Shown here: piece after piece, positions 17,793 to 26,253 of the stretch
How positions within the stretch are numbered: the first letter of the stretch is position 1
Layout of the letters: every line of letters begins with the position of its first letter
Position numbers and translations under genes: made by a program
Source: Synechococcus sp. CC9311
GTDB taxonomy: Bacteria > Cyanobacteriota > Cyanobacteriia > PCC-6307 > Cyanobiaceae
Length of the DNA stretch: 64,000 bases
NCBI RefSeq assembly: GCF_000014585.1
Contig: NC_008319.1
Location: forward strand, 992,001 to 1,056,000
Reading direction: 5' to 3'
The notes under the pieces: generated by a model
Seen by the model: the letters and a program-made list of their open reading frames with translations, nothing else
Database searches by the model: none
What the model was told of the DNA's origin: nothing

Positions 17793-18251
17793 ATGGGCAT
17801 ATTTACTAACAAGATGGATTGGAAGTCCAGGAAAGGGAAGACGGTTATCGTCTTGCTGTTTCTAAGTTTGATTCTTCCAATGATTGGAAAAGTTGTTAAT
17901 CGATATTCTTCGTTAAAACCTACGGTCTATTCCTCACTTGAGAAAGCAGAGGCGGCATGTATTGGTTGGCAGCAGACTGGTGATGTTCACGAATCACTAT
18001 CTGAAGACAATGCTTGGCAAACCTATGGTCGCTTTGTGGGACAAGGAAGTTGTGATTTTGTCACTCCATCCTTGGGAAGGAGGTACTCCAAGCAAATGAA
18101 TGGGAAGGAACTTGTCCTTTCCCGTATTTGTGTCAACGATAAGGCTAACAACACAATCGTAGGAATGAGGAACGATGCAATGGAATCCGGCACATGGGTT
18201 AAAAGGAAGAATGAAGGTGCTTACGAAATGGTCACAACATTCCTGTATTGA
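17793..18251 (+). CDS. membrane-anchored exported protein, unknown
   Basis: 152 residues, ATG start. An N-terminal span (TVIVLLFLSLILPMIGKVV, about 17-35) is followed by a soluble domain with three cysteines (EAACIGW, GSCDFV, RICVND). The KAEAACxxW block recurs in the broken lipoprotein at 30219, suggesting a shared domain. Followed six bases later by a lipoprotein gene, so likely one operon. Confidence 0.5.
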   Translation: MGIFTNKMDWKSRKGKTVIVLLFLSLILPMIGKVVNRYSSLKPTVYSSLEKAEAACIGWQQTGDVHESLSEDNAWQTYGRFVGQGSCDFVTPSLGRRYSKQMNGKELVLSRICVNDKANNTIVGMRNDAMESGTWVKRKNEGAYEMVTTFLY

Positions 18252-18257
18252 ATATAA

Positions 18258-18449
18258 ATGAAAAAGACATTGCTACTACTTCCTATCCTGCTTCTTTTGG
18301 TATCTTGCACATCTAAGAGGGATACATGTGCTCTTGTCGATTCAGGGCAAATATCCAAAGAAGAAGCAATGATGCGATTAGAGCTTAAGGACTCAGGAAG
18401 CGGTCCTGGTTGGGTATTGAGTTACTTCTGTAGTTACTACGGTAACTAA
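18258..18449 (+). CDS. small lipoprotein
   Basis: 63 residues. Signal peptide with lipobox LLVSC, so lipidated at C17. The mature part is short and charged with two more cysteines (DTCALV, YFCSYYG). Six bases after the preceding gene. Function unknown. Confidence 0.55.
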   Translation: MKKTLLLLPILLLLVSCTSKRDTCALVDSGQISKEEAMMRLELKDSGSGPGWVLSYFCSYYGN

Positions 18450-18451
18450 TG

Positions 18452-18665
18452 ATGAAAAAACAATTATTGCTTTATTTTTTGATCATCCAATTAATCTTTT
18501 TCTTTTGATGCAGAACTTAAAGCCAGAGAGTACAAGATAATGCACGCAAAATCTGAGGCTTTATTTGGCCGACTCCGATATAATGTAATCGCTGAAATTA
18601 AGGGGTCAATAGGAACATTGCGGCTCGCCATGAGCGATGTTTTTATTGCGGATTCAGTTATCTGA
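18452..18665 (+). pseudogene. possible frameshifted exported protein
   Basis: ATG 18452 gives a signal-like MKKQLLLYFLIIQLIFF and then a stop. Shifting by one base in the T-rich tract continues as FDAELKAREYKIMHAKSEA up to a stop at 18663. Directly follows the lipoprotein, so probably a third operon member broken by a slip in a T-run. Confidence 0.35.
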
Positions 18666-18713
18666 CCGAAACCGGTCCACTGGTCTTTCTTGTCTCCAGC
18701 CTCCTCTCAACTC

Positions 18714-19109
18714 TTATCGGTCGTCACCTACGTCAAGACCTATTGCTTTGAGCGTGTGGCTTATGCGGTCGTTTTCCTCAATTGCTTTATTTGATCCCTT
18801 TGTCGCTCCATCAACGGCAATCTTGCCTCCGGTCTTGAACACCAGCTCTTTGCACATGTCATCAAATACATCTTCTGCTTGTGGATTTCGTTTGAAATAG
18901 TCCGCAAGCCATAGGTTGGCCTCGTCCGGCAACTCGACATCTCCTATCAGTTTCTTATCAAGCACGCCTCTCGCAAAAGAGACTGATGGCTCCTCTTCTG
19001 GCGTCTCAGACTCAGCGATCACCCTGATCTTCAGCTCAAAGGTCTTCTCAACCTCCCAGAAGTCAACACCTGGGTAAGCATCTTCCAAAAATGAGGCTTC
19101 AAGTTTCAT
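18714..19109 (-). CDS. acidic cytoplasmic protein, unknown
   Basis: 131 residues from ATG 19109. Acidic and helical (LPDEANLWLADYFKRN, EDVFDDMCKELVF), no signal peptide or membrane span. The N-terminal WEVEKTFELKIRVIAES may be a strand region. No family recognised. Confidence 0.5.
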   Translation of the reverse strand: MKLEASFLEDAYPGVDFWEVEKTFELKIRVIAESETPEEEPSVSFARGVLDKKLIGDVELPDEANLWLADYFKRNPQAEDVFDDMCKELVFKTGGKIAVDGATKGSNKAIEENDRISHTLKAIGLDVGDDR

Positions 19110-19174
19110 CGCTCTATTATCAGCGCATAGTCGGTTTTGTAGTGGTGGATAGATAGACACAGGTCTTACCAAGT

Positions 19175-19345
19175 AAGACCGATGCACCAATACAACATGC
19201 CCAGTACGTCCAGGTGCGCGACTACCTCCTGTCAGCAGGCCTAGGGCAATCAGTTGTTAAGCAGCGGATGCTTAGGCATCTAGGCATCGAGATTTGGATC
19301 AACTTGCAGAAGATCGGTTGGCTACGCTGCTCAACGACCAACTAA
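19175..19345 (+). pseudogene. R2-family remnant (C-terminal third)
   Basis: Open frame without a start, aligned with the end of the genes at 24298 and 33887 (DAPIQHAQYV, KQRMLRHLGIEIWINLQKIG, RCS). The N-terminal two thirds are absent. Confidence 0.65.
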
Positions 19346-19442
19346 ATAACCATTCGGGCGAATGTGCGGTTGTAGGTCGCGGGACTTAGAGGATGACAAG
19401 CGAAATAAAGCTATTAAAATAAAGACAGTTTTTAAGCTTAAA

Positions 19443-19874
19443 ATGAAACTCTTAACTATTTCTCTGTTTGGGATTTCTACAGCACTAAGCGGTGTTGCGT
19501 ATGCCCATAACTACGAAGGAGGTATTACGTCGTCTCCAATAAAGATTGAAAACAAATCAACAACAGTTTTGAATCAGCAATATAACTATCCTAAAGGTAC
19601 TCCAGTGATCAATCCTCTGAGCGTAACCCTTGGTCCTAACGAGTCAACTGATTGGCATCAACACCCGGTTCCAATGTGGATTTACGTCACAAAGGGTTCT
19701 TTCACTGTTGATTATGGCTCTAAAGGAAAAAGAGTAGTAAAAGCAGGTGATAGCTACATAGAGGCAATAAACTGGTGCCACAAAGGAATTAATGGCGTCA
19801 AGGAATCCAAAGCAATTGTTGTGTATTTGGGCGAGTCTGGTGTCGATAACCACATTGGCTGCAAGCGCCAATAA
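19443..19874 (+). CDS. exported cupin-domain protein
   Basis: 143 residues from ATG 19443 with a signal peptide cut after VAYA. Cupin motif 1-like DWHQHPVPMWIYVTKG (about 79-94), then motif 2-like AGDSYIEAINWCHKGIN. The histidines (H81, H83) and a later His could bind a metal. Periplasmic cupins of this size often sense or bind small molecules. A second exported cupin lies 740 bases downstream, and an R1 hairpin follows this gene. Confidence 0.65.
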   Translation: MKLLTISLFGISTALSGVAYAHNYEGGITSSPIKIENKSTTVLNQQYNYPKGTPVINPLSVTLGPNESTDWHQHPVPMWIYVTKGSFTVDYGSKGKRVVKAGDSYIEAINWCHKGINGVKESKAIVVYLGESGVDNHIGCKRQ

Positions 19875-19967
19875 TCATGAATGCTCTGATAAATTCCTAA
19901 GACATTTTTTGTCAAATTTAAACTTCCTGGAGGATTCGTGCTTATCGATCCCCCCGATTCAAAATTA

Positions 19968-20080
19968 TTGCCCCGCCATGAGTGGGGTTTTTTATTGCAG
20001 CTTGGAATGCTTTAAGCAGTTGCCACATACTAATGACACTCGATACTCACATGACGCTGGCTCTGCTTTAAATGCCATTA
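19968..20080 (+). repeat. R1 unit, copy E (truncated ORF)
   Basis: Hairpin, GGAATGCTTTAAGCAG block, then ATGACACTCGATACTCACATG; the ORF stops after 12 codons at CTGCTTTAA. The rest of the R1 ORF is missing. Confidence 0.6.
19971..19993 (+). terminator. terminator after cupin gene (R1-type hairpin)
   Basis: CCCC-GCC-ATGA-GTGGGG with a T-run, 96 bases after the cupin stop. Confidence 0.6.
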
Positions 20081-20148
20081 GTAGCACTTTTTATACCAAG
20101 CCATTAGTTCATGTTGATAGGATAATTCTTCATTGTTGAATCAAGAAA

Positions 20149-20346
20149 ATGGAAAGACTATACGGGGACGAAAAAATGAATGCTCTATGCGCCTACTATG
20201 ACTCCTTTGTTGAAGAAGTCGATCAACTATTCCTTCAGAAGTTCGAAGAATTATCTGAATTGAATATTGGAGAAGGAGAAATTACCAGAATTGTTGGAAG
20301 GTTGGTTAATGCTAAGGCTAATTTGATTGATAAAATTAGAGGTTGA
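20149..20346 (+). CDS. 65-aa acidic helical protein, unknown
   Basis: ATG start. Two amphipathic acidic helices (DSFVEEVDQLFLQKFEEL; ITRIVGRLVNAKANLIDKI). Cytoplasmic. Composition looks like a real coding sequence. No family recognised. Confidence 0.45.
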   Translation: MERLYGDEKMNALCAYYDSFVEEVDQLFLQKFEELSELNIGEGEITRIVGRLVNAKANLIDKIRG

Positions 20347-20613
20347 TTGCTGGGGTTAAAACCAATTAGATGCTGCCTCTTGGACTTGAAGAAGAGAGGA
20401 AAATGCTTTTGACATGGCAGCTAGTGGTAAGCCTGAAGCCTTATGGCTGAGAGCTAAGCAAAACCCGCAAGGGAAAAGCAGTGCGCGTAGGTTTCGCTAT
20501 CGATCTCCCGACTGCACATTCACTAGCTTCGCCACGAGCGATGTCTTTTGTTGATGATTCTATGTAAGCTGTGATATTTCCCAACAACTGATTATATTCT
20601 TGCAAGCAGCACT
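20347..20613. other. intergenic with R1 5' fragment
   Basis: 20490-20555 matches 2258-2325 and the leading part of other R1 units (ATCGATCTCCCGACTG, ATTCACTAG, then CGCCACGAGCG with T-rich end). Confidence 0.5.
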
Positions 20614-21096
20614 TTGTTCGTGAAGCAATCCCACGTCCTATTCAATTTGCTCAGCATCTCATCTGCATTGAGCTTCAGCTGTGTGTCTCGTTCGGTGATG
20701 GCTCAGGTTGAGCCTGTCAAAATGATTAACAGTAAGGAGCTGCCTGGAATCATTGCAGGACTGAGTAACAAGAAAACTCTTGTTGATGATATAAGGCACG
20801 ATGGGCAAAGAGTTTTGGTTGTTCGCGGCACGAGACTTCCAGGTACGCGTGTGCCAATTCATGTTCACGATCACTCTGGTCTAACCTGTGTTATTTCAGG
20901 ACAAATAACGGATTTTATTGAAGGTAAGAAAGATCAAGTATTTGGCGCCGGAGACTGCTATTACATGCCTGCAGATATGCCAATGTCTGCTGCAAATCTT
21001 GGGAAAGAACCGGTTATTCTTGTTGATATTTTTGTCCTTCCCTCGGGTGAGCAGCCAATGAGAGTGATTGAATCTGGTCTGATTAAGCAACAATGA
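20614..21096 (+). CDS. exported cupin-domain protein
   Basis: 160 residues from TTG 20614 (GTG 20620 is an alternative). Signal segment ending near VMAQ. Cupin motif 1 PIHVHDHSGLTCVISGQ contains H-x-H and a third His, and motif 2 is GAGDCYYMPADMP. It should form one beta barrel able to bind a metal or a small ligand. It differs from the other exported cupin in sequence and has four cysteines. Role unknown; stress or signalling cupins are typical relatives. Confidence 0.65.
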   Translation: MFVKQSHVLFNLLSISSALSFSCVSRSVMAQVEPVKMINSKELPGIIAGLSNKKTLVDDIRHDGQRVLVVRGTRLPGTRVPIHVHDHSGLTCVISGQITDFIEGKKDQVFGAGDCYYMPADMPMSAANLGKEPVILVDIFVLPSGEQPMRVIESGLIKQQ

Positions 21097-21143
21097 CAGG
21101 CTAAATATCAACCACCATCATCCTCTGCTTCGAGCTGGGTTTT

Positions 21144-21848
21144 TCAAATTCCTGCTTCAATCAAGCCGTGCGTCATAGCAAAAACAGCAGCTTGTGTTCT
21201 ATCTCTTACTCCAAGCTTTTGAATGACTGTACTGACATGGCTCTTGACTGTTTCAGAAGAAATGAATAATGCATCAGCAATTTCAATGTTCCTCATTCCT
21301 CTGATAATGCAGCGAATCACATCCAGCTCTCGCTCCGATAGTGGGTCTACAAGTACTGGTGCGGACTTTACCTTTGCTGTGGCAGCCTCTCGTACAGATC
21401 TTGGGTAGTAGATGCCGCCGCTATTGGTAGTACTTAAGGCGTTAATGAAGTCACCATCACCAGTACCTATGGATGAAATGAACATCACGCCATCAGCGCC
21501 TGCTTCCATTGCCTCCTGGACTACTTCAGGTGTTTCTCGTTGAAGGAAAATCAGTGCTTTTAGTTCAGGAGAATAATTCTTGGCTTTCTCTACAAGCCTT
21601 ATTCCATAGCCGCTTTCAAGGTCTTCACTTGTAATCAATATATCTGGATGATTTTTCTGTTGAACTTGTAGCGCTTCATCCTCAGTTGTTGCACCACCTA
21701 CCAGTGATTGCAGAATTGGAGTGCAAAGGCAGAGTGCAGTAAGCGTGAGCCTGTTTTTAGAACAAACCAACACCTTTTTGTTTGCCAACAGCTTTTTGCA
21801 TGCATCGGCTGCTTTCTGCAGAGGCAGCTCAGATGGGTTAATCCGCAC
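21144..21848 (-). CDS. LuxR/NarL-type regulator with degenerate receiver
   Basis: 234 residues from GTG 21848. C-terminal LuxR-type helix-turn-helix (about 170-225): LSERELDVIRCIIRGMRNIEIADALFIS... ending in the recognition helix SETVKSHVSTVIQKLGV. The N-terminal part has a receiver-like pattern, but the phospho-acceptor position in PDILITS is Ser74 and the acidic pair after the first strand is Ser-Lys (VLVCSK). It therefore probably does not use Asp phosphorylation. No kinase is adjacent. A transcription factor responding to a ligand or to protein contact is likely. Confidence 0.8.
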   Translation of the reverse strand: MRINPSELPLQKAADACKKLLANKKVLVCSKNRLTLTALCLCTPILQSLVGGATTEDEALQVQQKNHPDILITSEDLESGYGIRLVEKAKNYSPELKALIFLQRETPEVVQEAMEAGADGVMFISSIGTGDGDFINALSTTNSGGIYYPRSVREAATAKVKSAPVLVDPLSERELDVIRCIIRGMRNIEIADALFISSETVKSHVSTVIQKLGVRDRTQAAVFAMTHGLIEAGI

Positions 21849-22228
21849 GTATTCACTAGTGTTAATTAATTGATCCTACCTCTCCATGATTCTTTTGGCT
21901 TCTAATTATGCTCTATCTAGTTGCTTGCTGTTCTCTTCGTTTTGATCATAAGCAAAAGATCTTCTTTGATTATGAATTTTTCAAAGTTGCCTTTGGCGTT
22001 GCTTTGTCGTATTTCTAGCGGCAACTTGCTTGGTATTCATACCACCATTTTTTCGAGTATGAAGTTCTTTTGTGCATCATTCTAGAGATTAGCTTGAGAC
22101 AATCCTGAATGACTTCTTCTGGATTGTTTTCTCTCGGTTTGTGGATGCGTCTGAAGCGCACAACGTTCGAATGGGGGATGTACTGACCCCATCCTTGTAA
22201 TGATGCTGACTGCGTTCGATGCCAATGA

Positions 22229-22537
22229 ATGAATGGACTTGGTCGTGTTGTTATTGGCTCTGCTGTTGGCGTTTCTCTCGGTGCCGCAGTGTTCTTTGCC
22301 GTCGATAGTCTACTTCGCCCCAAGAGTTCTAATGCACAATTAGATGAGCATGCTGTTAATGATCCAGGTGATAAATCCAAGGCCTTTGTCTATGCCATGG
22401 ATGAGATGAGTAGTGGCAAGTGGAGATTTCAGATAAAGATAGTTTGGGAAGGCATTGTGAAACCACATTTTCAAACTGGCAAACTGCTGATTGTTGGCAA
22501 TTATCAATTGATGGAATTCTCGTTGGTGCCGTTGTAA
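22229..22537 (+). CDS. small membrane-anchored protein, VVxGSAxGxxLGAAxFFA family
   Basis: 102 residues, ATG start. Anchor VVIGSAVGVSLGAAVFFAVD is shared with 4344-4613 and 10291-10488, followed by a polar tail. From about residue 65 the +1 frame (SDKDSLGRHCETTFSN...) also looks coding-like, so the current C-terminus may result from a frameshift. The upstream leader is similar to that of the 10291 gene. Confidence 0.5.
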   Translation: MNGLGRVVIGSAVGVSLGAAVFFAVDSLLRPKSSNAQLDEHAVNDPGDKSKAFVYAMDEMSSGKWRFQIKIVWEGIVKPHFQTGKLLIVGNYQLMEFSLVPL

Positions 22538-22645
22538 TTAATCATTGTTGCTCTGATGACGTGCTGGTTCACCACAACCAATCAGGATCACCCACGGTCC
22601 CTGCTAAGGCGGGGGTTTTTTGATGGCCTTACAAAGACAAAGCAC

Positions 22646-22969
22646 ATGGCTAGAACAGATTTCAGCAACACTCTTTTTATGCGTTGTCTGGGCTCACTCG
22701 TATTAATTGCATCGACAGTATCGAGCCAAGCTCCTGTCTTTGCAGGCACTTTGAGCTCATGCGGGTGGAGAGGGACGACTGACCTGCGCTGCTACGAGGA
22801 AACCAATGGTTGCTTCAACTTCCAAGACAAAACATCAGGAACTTGTCACGCAGAGCGTTATTGGCCTGGTGGTGTCAATGAGGCGAGGCCGTGGTGCCAC
22901 GCAAATGGCGGACGTTGGTTACCAGCTGACGACTCTCGCCAATTGAGTGAACGCTGTTCTCTGCCTTAA
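22646..22969 (+). CDS. exported cysteine-rich protein, unknown
   Basis: 107 residues from ATG 22646. Signal peptide (SLVLIASTVSSQAPVFA). The mature part of about 70 residues has six cysteines (SSCGW, LRCYE, NGCFN, GTCHA, PWCHA, ERCSL), consistent with three disulfides, and several tryptophans. A small secreted disulfide-stabilised protein; no family recognised. A GC stem with T-run at 22600-22620 precedes it. Confidence 0.6.
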   Translation: MARTDFSNTLFMRCLGSLVLIASTVSSQAPVFAGTLSSCGWRGTTDLRCYEETNGCFNFQDKTSGTCHAERYWPGGVNEARPWCHANGGRWLPADDSRQLSERCSLP

Positions 22970-23157
22970 TCCACTTAAGAAAGCTCTCCGCTGGCTGCCA
23001 GCAGGTGGAAGCATGGGGTCAAATCGATTGAATTCACTAGGCAGGGCTCTGGGGGTGGTTGCCGTCTGTTAGGTCAAGCAGCTCGGTCTCTTCGCGTAGA
23101 CGGGCCAAAGTCACCACTTGGGCGGGCATCGCTTCCACCCGCCTGATATCTGAATGG

Positions 23158-23394
23158 TCACCAGCCCCGTTCAGGTGCGCTCTTCACTCCTGGTAAAAGA
23201 ATGGTCCTTTCACGGCGAACGATTGCCGGTGTGACTCCAAGCTCAGTGGCGATTCTGGTGATCAGTCCCCGTGGCCAAACATCAGGATGTTGTTCGGCGG
23301 CCTCGTAGATGGCCTCATCCAAATCAATTTTTACGAGGTGTGCACGGCGGCTTTGTTTTGTAGTGAGATCGGGTTGAAGAACTGTTTGTGTCAT
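23158..23394 (-). CDS. small HTH-like protein, family with 30962 gene
   Basis: 78 residues from ATG 23394. The C-terminal half (EAAEQHPDVWPRGLITRIATELGVTP...VRRERTIL) reads as a helix-turn-helix and aligns with the C-terminus of the protein at 30962-31267 (LEAERRFGRSWPEGLAHHIASLHC...VSRRLIL). DNA-binding by inference. No operon partner. Confidence 0.5.
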   Translation of the reverse strand: MTQTVLQPDLTTKQSRRAHLVKIDLDEAIYEAAEQHPDVWPRGLITRIATELGVTPAIVRRERTILLPGVKSAPERGW

Positions 23395-23509
23395 GAGTAC
23401 CACTAAGTGGAATCTCTTTGGTCTATTGCCGCTAGATGGTTCTCGAAAGTGGTAACCGCCGCCCTGGAAGGTTCGGTTTCAGGAACTTGGCAAGCAAGTC
23501 CCATTAAAA

Positions 23510-23687
23510 ATGATTCGCACAACACTCACTGCCGCAGCCTTTGGGGGCTGGCATTGGTGCCGATGTGAACGCTGGTGCAGGGGGCTGCAGGTGCTTCCCT
23601 CTTCCGTCCACACCAGCTGATGGTTCTGCTTGGTGCACTCTTATTGAGGCAGAACAGCCTGAACCCGTTGTACACACTCCGCACTAG
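23510..23687 (+). pseudogene. frameshifted small exported protein
   Basis: ATG 23510 encodes MIRTTLTAAAFGG, close to the signal peptide of the 6425 protein (MIRTTLIAAALTIG). A one-base shift in the G-run then restores AGIGADVNAGAGGCRC... with four cysteines up to a TAG at 23685. Broken by a G-tract slip. Confidence 0.45.
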
Positions 23688-23709
23688 CAGATGCTTTTGC
23701 GTGTTTCGG

Positions 23710-24150
23710 CTAGAACTTATTCGCTCTCAGCCAACCAATCGAACCTGCTGGCGCATTGTTGGAGGCTGCCTGGTTTGAGGATTGGTTTTGGATCACACGC
23801 ACCAAGTACCAAAGTCCTTTTTGACCCGAAAGATCACGTTGCACCGTTTGCAGACGTATCACCGACGAACCAATGCCGATCAACCCTTTTTCACGGTTCG
23901 GGCACCCACTGTTGATAGAGGCAACCGTCGCTGGTGATTGGCCCATGCAGTTGCGCAGGAAGGCGGCTGATCTTGTATGAATGTGTTGGCCTGCATAGGT
24001 ATGTGCCAAGCCATCACCATGTAGGACTGCTGTGGCTGTAAGAGCGCCAAGCAATCCTTTCTGGAGGAAATGTTTCAGATACCTCTGTGGATTTCCGCTA
24101 GTAATTTTGTTTATGCAGCGCAGCCGTTCATTGTCTTTAGAGTTCGTCAT
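23710..24150 (-). CDS. exported SH3b-like protein
   Basis: 146 residues, ATG start. A hydrophobic export segment (KGLLGALTATAVLHGDGLA) near residues 31-49, then a C-terminal beta domain with the feel of bacterial SH3 repeats: RSAAFLRNCMGQS (an RxG-like opening) and closing SIGWLRANKF. Two cysteines may pair. Bacterial SH3 domains often bind cell wall. The rather long N-terminus suggests a later true start. Confidence 0.5.
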   Translation of the reverse strand: MTNSKDNERLRCINKITSGNPQRYLKHFLQKGLLGALTATAVLHGDGLAHTYAGQHIHTRSAAFLRNCMGQSPATVASINSGCPNREKGLIGIGSSVIRLQTVQRDLSGQKGLWYLVRVIQNQSSNQAASNNAPAGSIGWLRANKF

Positions 24151-24297
24151 TGGAAATAGAAGATTGATGCATTATTAGCAAAGGTCTTTCCTCTGCTGAA
24201 CACACCATCTCACGAATCAATGGCTGAGGCGATGATCGGGATCAAGCGCTGCTGTGATGTTGCTCACAGGGGCAAAACTTCATCAAAAAATGATTCC

Positions 24298-24839
24298 TTA
24301 GCTGGGCGGTGAGCAGCGTTGCCAGTCGATCTTCTGTAAGTTGATCCACATCTCGATGCCTAGATGCCTGAGCATCCTCTGCTTCCTAACGGGTTGCCCA
24401 AGCCGTGCTGATAAGCGGTAGTAGCTCACCAGTACGAACTGAGCATGTTGTGTTGGTGCATCGGGCTTGATCTGGATGAGCATCTCTTCTTGTCTGTTCA
24501 CCAGCCAGCCCTCACCGTTGAGCCTCTCTTTGTATCGGGCGTAATCGGGCTGCTGCTGCCACATCAGTGCAGTTTGGCGAGATTGCCTATCGGTTGAGTG
24601 AGAGGCACCACCTTCACAGCAGGTTGTTTGTTGAATTAACCGTGTTTGTTCAGCGTTCAGGTCTTCGAGCTTCGATAGACCAACAAGATCACGCCTGATC
24701 TATACACCGTTGAATGATTCACCACTGGCCAGGGCCTTGCTCAAAAATATTTTCTGAATTGCCTGGTTCTGAGCCTGCAACTAGCGCGAAAGGAATCGAG
24801 CAATCCGTGCCTCGATCTGATCAAGTGCTTCGACCTTCT
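24298..24839 (-). pseudogene. R2-family gene broken by two stop codons
   Basis: The frame ending at 24298 extends upstream in phase from ATG 24564 to about 24839, interrupted only by TAG codons at 24783 and 24702. The restored protein is about 180 residues: a helical start (VEALDQIEARIARFLSR), a middle (RRDLVGLSKLEDLNAEQTR), then the R2 core (MWQQQPDYARYKERLNG to KQRMLRHLGIEMWINLQKI). The C-terminal 88 codons alone are still open. It shares DRQSRQTALMWQ with the 33887 copy, so the family protein is longer than the surviving ORF. Function unknown. Confidence 0.55.
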
Positions 24840-24843
24840 AAAG

Positions 24844-26058
24844 TCACTTCAATGACTCCCTAATGCTCAGCCACTCTTGAGCTAATTTCCCCTTAGATGA
24901 ACCGAGTACTTTTCCCTTAAGCTCGGGGTAGCGCTCATAAAAGACTGCATCTGTACGGCGATCTAAATCTTTCTCTCTTTCTGCTGAATCAGGCAAAACA
25001 AATGCAAAGACTCCACCATTAACTCTGATTCGCACATCTCCATCAGGATCAGTCCACCAACTTGCATTATAAGCTTTACCCTTCAAAATCACCTCAGCTT
25101 TCTCATCCTCCCAGAGAACTATTGTTCTCTTTAATCCACTTACGGTCTCGGTTAGGTCATAAACCAAGTGACCATTATTATTCTTACGTGAGGCAACTAA
25201 GCAGTTAGCCGCTTCAAGCTCTCCCCCAACGTCTTGCTGAAACCAGCATTTGGGATTATCCCCCATGCTTACATTCGGACCAGAGGGAGTAATGCGATTA
25301 GCTAGTGTAGGGCTATCGGATATTGTTCTTACGTCACTTACAAGAAAATTCTGAAGCTGGCTCGAAGAAATTGCGAATGCAAGGCCCTCACTGTCTCTGC
25401 GGATAAATGTTGCGACTCCTACAACGCAACCTGTCTTGTCCAGGATTGCTCCGCCTGAGTTACCAGGATTAATAGGAGCATCAATCTGAATTACTCGGCC
25501 ATTATCGCGATGAGCACTGACGATTCCCCTGGTAATGGTGAACTCCAAGCCACGAGGAGCGCCTATGGCAACAATATCCGCGCCGGTATTTACCTTGCCT
25601 TGTTTGACCTTTAAGACTTTGCCTATATTTCCTGATACTTCGAGCAATGCTAAATCGTTGTCCAGGCTTTGAACGTCTCCAATTTTTACTACAGCAGCCT
25701 GGTCCTTGGAATCATCTGACCACTTAAGTGTCACCACACTGTTTCCCTGTACAACATGTGCGTTGGTCAAAAGCAGTGTTGAATTGTTCTCATGCTTCAC
25801 AACAAAAGCACTACCAACCCCCGAGTCGGTCAATACAACAGCAATACCACTTTTGGAATTATCAAATAATTCTTCTGCCGAATATTCTTGAATAGTGCAT
25901 TCGCTTGGAAGATTTCTTATGACTTTTTTAGAAGCTGACTCTTTGACTTGCCCTGCCTGAATTGGTGGCTTATTTGATGTGATGTTTTTGCAGCTTGCTA
26001 ATCCTGTTGCGACTGTCAAAAAGAGTAAAGGCAGGCATCTAGTGAATCTGTGTTTCAT
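24844..26058 (-). CDS. trypsin-like serine protease, lipoprotein
   Basis: 404 residues from ATG 26058. Lipobox LASC anchors it after cleavage. The S1C-type (HtrA/DegP-like) catalytic triad is visible: His in LLLTNAHVVQG, Asp in LDNDLALLEV, Ser in NPGNSGGAIL. There is no PDZ domain; instead a C-terminal extension with CWFQQD...EAANC and WWTDPDGDVRIRV forms an unrecognised domain. It would act at the outer side of the inner membrane or in the periplasm, degrading or checking misfolded proteins. Monocistronic. Confidence 0.85.
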   Translation of the reverse strand: MKHRFTRCLPLLFLTVATGLASCKNITSNKPPIQAGQVKESASKKVIRNLPSECTIQEYSAEELFDNSKSGIAVVLTDSGVGSAFVVKHENNSTLLLTNAHVVQGNSVVTLKWSDDSKDQAAVVKIGDVQSLDNDLALLEVSGNIGKVLKVKQGKVNTGADIVAIGAPRGLEFTITRGIVSAHRDNGRVIQIDAPINPGNSGGAILDKTGCVVGVATFIRRDSEGLAFAISSSQLQNFLVSDVRTISDSPTLANRITPSGPNVSMGDNPKCWFQQDVGGELEAANCLVASRKNNNGHLVYDLTETVSGLKRTIVLWEDEKAEVILKGKAYNASWWTDPDGDVRIRVNGGVFAFVLPDSAEREKDLDRRTDAVFYERYPELKGKVLGSSKGKLAQEWLSIRESLK

Positions 26059-26253
26059 CTTCGAATTGTCTCGTGCCTGCCTTGGTTTGATCAATACCTA
26101 TTTGGGTGATTGTTACTTTGCCGCTATCCCCCAAAAGGACTAGGGGCTCACACCCAGCTGCAAAGCCATCATCGCGATCATAAAAGTGAGTTACTACATG
26201 ATTTCCTTAATTGAAATTCGACCGGATGGGTAATCGGTTCGATGGGATACCGA

